Assembly: GCA_032622095.1 (NCBI GenBank)
Contig: CP136061.1
Location: 189,478,369 to 189,542,368 of the forward strand
DNA: 64,000 nt
Origin: Siphonodentalium dalli
Taxonomy: Eukaryota > Mollusca > Scaphopoda > Gadilida > Siphonodentaliidae
Reading direction: 5' to 3'
Position numbers and translations under genes: made by a program. This document shows, one piece after another, positions 60,701 to 64,000 of the stretch (its first letter is position 1; each line of letters opens with the position of its first letter). The notes under the pieces are model-generated. The model was given only the letters and a program-made list of their open reading frames with translations, was not told the origin of the DNA and ran no database searches.

Positions 60701-63486
60701 AAATGAAGAATAGACAAAATTCCTCTTTGTTTATTTTTATAGCTTAGGCGACACCAATTTTTAAGTCTGGTTTACGAACATGTGGGGAGAAAAAAAGTAG
60801 ATGCAGCATGGATGCAGGAGGGAAAATAATAAAAATTGTCCCCCCAATTTATATCAAGTAAATCTTGGAATTTTACATAAATTTTACAAAAATTGTGAAA
60901 AAATGTTTTTGAATGAAGTTCTGAACCAAACAAGAAATTTCTTGTCATGAAATACATGAAAATATGGATCTGTAAATGATCATAAGCAGAACCGGATGCG
61001 ACAGCACATGAAAATAAGTACGCGTGTAAAAAAAATTGGGAGAAAAAAGTTTTTGTTTTTTTTCATGAAATGGAAAAAAAGTTGTAGGAGGTGTTCGTAA
61101 ACCAGACTTAAAAATTGGTGTCGACTTATGGGGGATCTATACAGTAAATATAGTATTTGTGTTCTTCAAATTGAGGTCTTCCAGGATTGCTGGAGTGTAC
61201 AAGTGTACTTTCTTTTTATTTTGTGGTCCAGTGGTTAGCACATAAGGACTTGTCTTCGGTGTGAACACAGCCAGATGCGTTCGCTGCTCGTCGCTGGTCT
61301 AGTGTGAGTCTACTGCATCAGCTTCACACCACTCATGCGTTAAATGAGTACCGTCAGCTTGTCATACCTTTGAGTATCAGAGCTTGTTCTAATCAAACTA
61401 GAGCAGCGCCTGTGGCTGTAGCCAGTTCTTTGGTTGGCTTCTACAAATGACTGGGGTAATATGTAATGTTTAAAAGCATGATAGAGCAAGTAATTATACA
61501 ATTTATGGCTCATTATAGAACAGATTACAAAGGAAAATTTTGTAATTAGTTAATCGCTATATAAAACTGTCATTATAATTATTTATTTGGTATCCAAAAC
61601 TTTAATGTTTTCTATTTTGTTTTTCAGCAATGGACATTCTGTCTGATATAATACAGAACAGCACATTAGGAGAAGGGGAAATTGAGAGGGAGCGAGGAGT
61701 TATATTGAGAGAAATGCAGGTATTTGAACAAAATATTGTTACTCTATAACAGTAAGTGACAAGTCCTTCATCACATACTTAATTAATTTTGACAGATTTA
61801 GAAAGCAATAAGATTGGGGTTGGTACCCATTGATTTGATAATGTTCAGTTTCACATCCAGAGGCACCAAGATATCACAATAGAATATGTAATATACAATA
61901 ATTACCTTCATACACTATAATTATACCCCCACTTTCGAAGAAAATGGGGGGATATACTGGATTGACTGCGTCTGTCCGTCACACTTCCTCCCTCTGTGCG
62001 TCATGCCGTCCGTCCGTCCGTCCGACCTCATAACTCGAACAACTGTGAACCGATTTCAATAATTTTGTGTATGCAATCTCCTTAGGACCGCCTCTCCGCA
62101 TGATGCTAATTGCGGTGCGGTCCGACTTTATTTTTTTAAGTTATGCCTTACTTTTCGACTTATTTTGACTTAGAAAATTCTGTCCGACTTAATAACTTTA
62201 ACAAATATGAACCGATTTCAATAATTTTTGGTATACATGCTTCTCACAACACCCTCTCTGCATGATGTGGCTCGGACTGTTTTTCCTAACATTACACTTA
62301 ATTTTCGACTTATTTTGACTTAGAAAATTTTGTGATTTTTTTGTGTGGATGCTATCAAGTTAGGATAAATTCCGGATGTTTCTTCGAATATGGGTTCGGA
62401 ACAATGATTTTTACCACAGTTTTGGTTTCCGGATGATAGAAGTTTGGTTTGACTGACGAAACACTCGACAAAAGCCATCTTAGATGTTAAGGTTGCATTT
62501 CATTTTCTACCCTTTTTTGGGTTTCTGCAATCATTCGAACAAATATGAACCAATTTGAATATTTTTTTCTGTACAAGCTTCTTGCGACACCATATCGATA
62601 TTATTAATCCAAATTTTTCTTTAAAGTTAAAAATCTTTTTTGTTGGGTTTACGGATAATGTGGGTTGAATTTGCCATGGTGTGGGTATGCTAGCACGCGA
62701 GTGCACACCTCTTGTTAATTTGTGCTTCTGGTAACCAAGTTATCAACCCACTTGATTACACCATTCAGGTTAAAATATGCTTTTAATCCAATCAACTTGA
62801 ACAGAATGCTGGTCATCTTTATTTGTTGTCAATTGCATTATCTCCATTTTTCTTGGAACAGCGGCTGAATATGTGATCTCTACATTATATCCTTTTTTAA
62901 ATCTCAAATTTACCAAAAACTCTAGTGAGTTTTTACTGCAGGACAGAGGATGTGGGGCTAAGCATTGGTTCAATTACCGAGACATACTTTTCAATTTCAG
63001 GAAGTAGAAACTGATCTTCAGGAAGTAGTGTTTGATTACCTCCATGCTACTGCTTATCAAGGAACTCCACTGGGCCGAACTATTCTTGGTCCATCTGAGA
63101 ACATAAAGTAAGAATGCCATAGTCTTCCTTGTGTGCATAAACATTAACAAGATAAACTGTCATCAACTTGACCTATCGTTTGCAGTTAGGCGATGGATGT
63201 CCAGCATCCATGTTGTGATGTCAGCATTGACTTGGGGGTCAAAAACCGACAATGGTCAAATTGTTTTTTCCCCAAAGTTATACGTCATATATCATGTTTA
63301 GGATATTGTTTGTGCTTTGTATTAATATGGATATAAATGTGATTATTGTTGTACCATGGGAGACCTTGACACTTTCAATTCACAAGTTTTCTTTACTTCA
63401 TTTCAGATCAATCAACAGGACAGATCTTCAGAATTACATACAAGATCACTACAAAGCATCAAGGATGGTTTTAGCTGCAGCAGGAG
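36730..63486 (+). CDS. PMPCB: Mitochondrial-processing peptidase subunit beta, 5' half (seven exons; continues past window)
   Basis: The catalytic beta subunit of the mitochondrial processing peptidase cleaves presequences from imported proteins in the matrix, paired with PMPCA. Exons join in frame: 36730-36792, 50437-50592, 56759-56845, 57186-57315, 61628-61719, 63001-63107 and 63407-63486. That is about 238 residues against roughly 489 in human, so the second M16 half is outside the window. The N-terminus ([17 protein letters not shown]) is Arg/Ser-rich like a matrix presequence. The inverted zinc motif HFLEH sits at residues 94-98 and the distal Glu in ILREMQ at 174, as expected for M16 peptidases. 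Intron 1 is ~13.6 kb and packed with transposons. Exon 1 has a weak donor (AAG|GTGCTC); the other borders are good. Confidence 0.95.
37164..37290. repeat. Left inverted arm in PMPCB intron 1
   Basis: This segment ('accgagaacaagtctaaaat', 'gtgtatatatcaatcttaag', 'gaccttttaaatgacat') is the inverse of 48818-48949 with modest divergence. Confidence 0.8.
37373..38244. mobile_element. Foldback TIR element abutting the LINE, with inner MITE
   Basis: TAATGGGGTCGTTGACG at 37373 continues into 'gttttatacataaatgcaca'. The right side ends with the inverse 'tgtataaaacattacgacaa', then CGACCCCATTA at 38244. The inner MITE 37824-38211 splits the right end. No target duplication was recognised. Confidence 0.65.
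37824..38211. mobile_element. TA-flanked MITE, 388 bp, with 'gtacagg' repeats
   Basis: TA plus CTCTTGAGGTCCTTAATAAA at the left, inverse ...TTTATTAGGCACTCAAGAG plus TA at the right. Subterminal 'aataatagtacagg' motifs recur at least five times. Confidence 0.7.
38589..39676. mobile_element. hAT-like element in LINE endonuclease domain, 1088 bp
   Basis: Ends TAGTGTTCAAACGA / TCGTTTGAACACTA. Exact 8 bp duplication CTTTGACC at 38581-38588 and 39677-39684. Both subterminal regions are rich in 'gtcgactagtcga'. No transposase recognised. The LINE codons for [11 protein letters not shown] rejoin exactly. Confidence 0.95.
39899..42448. mobile_element. Composite insertion in LINE RT domain (hAT end + Tigger-like element)
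   Basis: TACAGTAC flanks both sides (39891-39898, 42449-42456), and the LINE rejoins exactly as [15 protein letters not shown]. The right ~480 bp (41965-42448, ending ...AATCGTGGCACCTCTA) is the inverse of the hAT-like element 46513-47174. The left 750 bp is unidentified and lacks the expected matching end, so the original structure is unresolved. Confidence 0.7.
40650..41962. mobile_element. Tigger/pogo-like (Tc1-mariner) element, ~1.3 kb
   Basis: Starts CAGTGAAACCTCTACATACC and ends ...GGTTTAGACAGGTTTTACTG, flanked by TA on both sides. CAGTRAAACCT ends with TA duplication suit pogo/Tigger. Repeated 'accggac' and 'aatccgaat' lie at the left, 'aaccgaacg' at the right. A short acidic frame (VDDDEEDDA, ~41160) is reminiscent of Tigger C-termini, but no intact transposase is present. 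Confidence 0.75.
42582..43581. mobile_element. hAT-like element in LINE RT domain, 1000 bp
   Basis: Ends TAGAGCTGAAACGG / CCGTTTCAGCTCTA. Target copies CTCAATAC (42574-42581) and CTCAATGC (43582-43589) differ at one base. Subterminal 'aaccggttaacc' motifs lie at the left and 'aaccggttatccgg' at the right. The LINE frame (GETSQ) rejoins after removal. Confidence 0.93.
44445..45070. mobile_element. TTAA-flanked MITE, 626 bp
   Basis: TTAA at 44441-44444 and 45071-45074. Ends AGGGGTACTGTACCCC and GTGTACAGTACCCCT are inverted. A 62-codon frame inside (44526-44714) has no recognised family. Confidence 0.82.
45606..45748. repeat. Inverted partner of 48524-48780
   Basis: 'ggcggtaacacaaaggcatg', 'actagctgcatgatgggttt', 'ggtgatcaaaattcattga' and 'aaatcagcaagtgaa' recur in inverse order and strand at 48524-48780, where ~100 bp extra separates two 'cccatcatgca' copies. 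Confidence 0.75.
45797..46005 (-). repeat. 5S rRNA-related repeat, copy 1
   Basis: Read on the minus strand it contains 'gatcaccgaagttaagcaac', 'cccggttagtacttggatg' and 'gtgaccggc...ccggttgctg', matching the 3' two-thirds of 5S rRNA including box A and box C regions. The 5' third does not match, so it is a 5S-derived SINE or pseudogene, not a normal gene. Confidence 0.75.
46108..46306 (-). repeat. 5S rRNA-related repeat, copy 2
   Basis: Second copy ~300 bp away with the same flanks ('taacagaacgagagagag' and 'cggccttctatatttacaac'). It has 'gattagtacttggatgggtg' and 'ggattccgggtgctgcc' on the minus strand. It is slightly closer to canonical 5S at the 3' side than copy 1. Confidence 0.75.
46513..47174. 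mobile_element. hAT-like element, 662 bp
   Basis: Ends AAGAGGTGCCACGATTA and TAATCATGGCACCCCTA, target duplication TTATTTAG at 46505-46512 and 47175-47182. Both subterminal zones are full of 'aatcgattatcgat'. The middle aligns inversely with 41970-42440. Confidence 0.9.
47175..48118. other. PMPCB intron sequence, nothing recognised
   Basis: AT-rich intron DNA. Two similar 'ctacccgcggtagaacaagtt'-like and 'aacttgttctaccgtgggta' segments at 47350-47370 and 48096-48116 are inverted and may be ends of an unrecognised ~770 bp element. Confidence 0.45.
48119..48241. mobile_element. MITE with 6 bp target duplication, copy 1
   Basis: CAGCCCTCATAATTGGCTAC ... CTGAATTAAAAGGGCTG, flanked by GTAGGG at 48113-48118 and 48242-48247. 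Internal 'gccgtagc.gattgccgaagc' motifs are partly inverted. Same family as 59856-59978, with fragments near 51545 and 57590. Confidence 0.85.
48524..48949. repeat. Right inverted arm in PMPCB intron 1
   Basis: 48818-48949 is the inverse of 37164-37290 and 48524-48780 the inverse of 45606-45748. The two matching blocks are adjacent here but separated by 8.3 kb on the left. Confidence 0.75.
49028..49865. mobile_element. hAT-like element, 838 bp
   Basis: CAGGGACCAGCC at the start, GGCTGGTCCCTG at the end, exact duplication GATTACCA at 49020-49027 and 49866-49873. Subterminal 'agggcgaagt' motifs at both ends. No transposase. Confidence 0.94.
50437..50592 (+). CDS. PMPCB: PMPCB exon 2
   Basis: Acceptor TTGTAG and donor ACT|GTAAGT bound 52 codons: [12 protein letters not shown], then [20 protein letters not shown] and SGLPTAT. 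The PETRVT-LE-G-RVA-EDSG pattern is the start of the mature beta-MPP domain. Confidence 0.96.
50793..51534. repeat. Structured repeat with ~170 bp tandem units (family TATACCCCC)
   Basis: Opens with a hairpin TTATACCCCCC..GGGGGGTATA, then 'gtccgtccgtgg' and about three units with 'cgtgaaacttggcacagaca', 'gggaacctgtgcacctacga', 'cccctttttcgacttagaa'. Ends 'aaaaggggggtatccgtaag'. In PMPCB intron 2. Confidence 0.8.
52267..52658. mobile_element. piggyBac-like MITE with nested hairpins, 392 bp
   Basis: TTAA (52263-52266, 52659-52662) flanks CCCTTTACCCAACA and its inverse. Inside, 'gccaatgcattctcttatat' occurs four times: each pair forms a hairpin (52417-52484 and 52563-52632), and the two hairpins are inverse to each other. 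Confidence 0.9.
53393..54420. repeat. Structured repeat with ~175 bp tandem units
   Basis: Opens TTATACCCCC then a poly-A/G loop and GGGGGTATACTG, followed by about five units with 'ataacttgaacagtagtgct', 'tctcaatgaaatttggtatg' and 'ttctagagttattcatcttt'. It ends with 'tatgccacaagggggtatgc'. Same architecture as 50793-51534 but different unit sequence. Confidence 0.8.
55034..55106. mobile_element. Deletion derivative of the 212 bp palindrome family
   Basis: TACAGTAATGCTCTAAGTAA, 'ctccttaaccacagcagaat' and 'catgggtaatttt' match the left arm at 29491. It ends abruptly with TAGAGCATCACTA, a short inverse of its own start. Confidence 0.65.
55115..56221. mobile_element. hAT-like element, 1107 bp
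   Basis: TAGAGATGGGCGGTT / AACCGCCCATCTCTA ends, duplication GTTTGAAT at 55107-55114 and 56222-56229. Subterminal 'cggtttcggtttcggtt' at the left and 'aaccgaaacc' at the right. The interior is AT-rich. Minus-strand frames (55872-56379) have no recognised transposase motif. Confidence 0.95.
56759..56845 (+). CDS. PMPCB: PMPCB exon 3 with HxxEH zinc motif
   Basis: Acceptor CTTTTCAG and donor AAG|GTAGCT bound 29 codons. The peptide begins [14 protein letters not shown] and ends [13 protein letters not shown], containing the inverted zinc-binding motif of pitrilysin-type peptidases. The Glu is the catalytic base in the family. Confidence 0.98.
57186..57315 (+). CDS. PMPCB: PMPCB exon 4
   Basis: 130 bp following TTTTTCTAG, leaving in phase 1 at AAAG|GTATAT. 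It encodes [20 protein letters not shown] and [20 protein letters not shown], almost collinear with vertebrate PMPCB. Confidence 0.97.
57316..58600. other. PMPCB intron 4 sequence, nothing recognised
   Basis: A fragment like the 6 bp-duplication MITE ('ggccacagcaataagcaat') lies at ~57600. Otherwise AT-rich intron DNA. Confidence 0.4.
58608..59460. mobile_element. TIR element, ~850 bp, in PMPCB intron 4
   Basis: AGGCCCAAAAAAAAAGGTTT, then TGATTCTCGGGCA at the left. The right side is the inverse (TTGCCTGAGAATCAAAACCC ... TTTTTGGCCT). The interior holds short palindromes and no clear protein. Target duplication not resolved. Confidence 0.7.
59856..59978. mobile_element. MITE with 6 bp target duplication, copy 2
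   Basis: CAGCCTTCATAATTGGCTAC ... CTGAATTAAGAGGGCTG flanked by TCTCAT at 59850-59855 and 59979-59984. Nearly identical in layout to 48119-48241. Confidence 0.85.
60345..60480. repeat. Terminal fragment of the ~160 bp-unit family
   Basis: 'tttcaactttccacattcca', 'ccaagttgagctacaatgtc' and the ATTGACACTTCC end match the hairpin end of the arrays at 3020-4725 and 21106. No internal units remain. Confidence 0.6.
60746..61126. mobile_element. MITE with ~33 bp inverted ends
   Basis: CGACACCAATTTTTAAGTCT then GGTTTACGAACA at the left; the exact inverse lies at 61091-61124. About 310 bp of A-rich non-coding DNA lies between. Flanking duplication uncertain. Confidence 0.8.
61628..61719 (+). CDS. PMPCB: PMPCB exon 5 with distal zinc-ligand Glu
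   Basis: 92 bp after TTTTTCAG, ending ATGCAG|GTATTT. It reads [20 protein letters not shown] then [10 protein letters not shown]. The Glu of LREM is the third zinc ligand, 80 residues after the first His, as in human. Confidence 0.97.
61919..62716. repeat. Structured repeat, third TATACCCCC family member
   Basis: Opens TTATACCCCCAC..ATGGGGGGATATACTGG, then 'cgtccgtccgtccg' and two to three diverged ~140-170 bp units ('gaaccgatttcaataatttt', 'ttttcgacttattttgactt'). Ends near 'cgagtgcacacctcttg'. In PMPCB intron 5. Confidence 0.75.
63001..63107 (+). CDS. PMPCB: PMPCB exon 6
   Basis: 107 bp between TCAATTTCAG and ACATAAA|GTAAGA. It encodes [20 protein letters not shown] and [15 protein letters not shown], ending in phase 2. 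This matches the highly conserved DYLHATAYQ segment of beta-MPP. Confidence 0.97.
63407..63486 (+). CDS. PMPCB: PMPCB exon 7 (last in window)
   Basis: 80 bp after TTCATTTCAG, ending GCAGGAG|GTAATA in phase 1. It encodes [19 protein letters not shown] and RMVLAAAG, the end of the first M16 domain. The next exon should begin with a base completing Gly and lies beyond 64,000. Confidence 0.95.
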
Positions 63487-63844
63487 GTAATAGCCTTTTA
63501 TTACGTTTCCAACTGTTTCCAGGCATATATCTCAAGTCATGGGTTACCTGATCTAGATGATATTTGGTATGAACGTTCACAATCAGGAGCACTTTCAAAA
63601 GAGGGTTCAATGATGTTCAAATTTTCCATTGTACAGTTATCTGCATTCCGCACAGATATCTCAGCCATTGTTTATTCACAAATGGATACACTGATATTCC
63701 AGAGCATTAGGACTTTGAAAATTGTACAAGTGTACCTGTGTGACTAGATCTGTTGATGGACTTAAAGCACCTCAGCGGTTTCAAGCATAATTTTTATGCT
63801 CGCTTGTGGATTTATTAAAATCAGTTCGCAATTTTTGTTCAGCA

Positions 63845-63945
63845 TGGAACAATAAATAGCGTTCCTTGTTATCCTATTTCTGGTATGATCAAAATAAAGA
63901 GCGTTCCTTGTTTTCCTATTTCTGGTACGATCAAAATAAAGAGCA
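63845..63945. repeat. Short tandem of the ATAAAGAGCGTT unit
   Basis: Three copies, ~47 bp apart, of 'aataaagagcgttccttgtt' followed by 'cctatttctggta.gatcaa'. The first copy reads AATAGCG and the last is truncated. Single copies or pairs are scattered across the window on both strands. Confidence 0.75.
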
Positions 63946-64000
63946 TAGGTCTCACTTCTGTGCAAAAAATTATAAATTGCAGAGCTGTAATTCCTCTGAA

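Noticed and set aside
61235-61300. tRNA-like sequence ('ggtccagtggttagcacata')
   Set aside because: The first part resembles a Pol III A box, but no clear B box or cloverleaf follows; at most a decayed tRNA-derived fragment.
1-64000. CRISPR array, prokaryotic operon or prophage
   Set aside because: Spliced animal genes, AT-rich introns and eukaryotic transposons throughout. The regular tandem repeats are satellites without unique spacers.

Overview
This is eukaryotic nuclear DNA from an animal, most likely a marine invertebrate. The phylum cannot be fixed from the sequence. A lophotrochozoan (mollusc, brachiopod or annelid) fits best, because the window is full of repeats with 'gtccgtccgtc' motifs and ~160 bp internal tandem units, resembling bivalve pearl/Helentron-type repeats. 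It is AT-rich with long introns. Nothing is prokaryotic: there are no operons or CRISPR arrays.

Two conserved genes are present, transcribed away from each other. NAPEPLD (N-acyl-phosphatidylethanolamine phospholipase D) lies on the minus strand, with five coding exons between 22,080 and ~30,800. All its zinc/catalytic ligands can be read. PMPCB (mitochondrial processing peptidase beta) lies on the plus strand. It starts at 36,730 behind ETS-like and NRF1-like promoter motifs, and seven exons are visible up to 63,486. The gene runs off the right edge at about half its coding length. As I recall, these genes are also divergent neighbours in human (7q22), so this looks like old conserved linkage.

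Nearly everything else is mobile or repetitive DNA. From left to right: 0-2.3 kb, foldbacks and a ~1.7 kb minisatellite; 3.0-4.7 kb, an array of ~160 bp units; 6.4-14.7 kb, three same-direction copies of a long repeat, one carrying an 867 bp hAT-like element; 16.2-16.9 kb, a ~140 bp tandem repeat; 17.7-20.3 kb, a 2.5 kb element with terminal inverted repeats and MULE-like transposase remnants; 21.1-21.6 kb, another ~160 bp-unit fragment.

22.8-26.0 kb (NAPEPLD intron) holds a fourth long-repeat copy containing three hAT-type elements nested inside one another, each with a perfect 8 bp target-site duplication. 26.6-31.9 kb holds TTAA-type MITEs, a 212 bp palindrome and a foldback. 32.6-34.1 kb is a second ~160 bp-unit array. 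34.8-35.9 kb is a 5'-truncated LINE.

37.2-49.9 kb (PMPCB intron 1) holds a LINE with three separate insertions, one containing a Tigger/pogo-like element, then a TTAA MITE, two 5S-rRNA-like units, further hAT elements and large inverted arms. 50.8-56.6 kb (intron 2) holds a fifth long-repeat copy with a piggyBac-like MITE and another hAT-like element. The last introns carry further foldbacks.

I found no convincing new protein-coding system. The main interest is the exact layering of transposons, the conserved gene pair, and several unnamed repeat families whose ends can be defined to the base.
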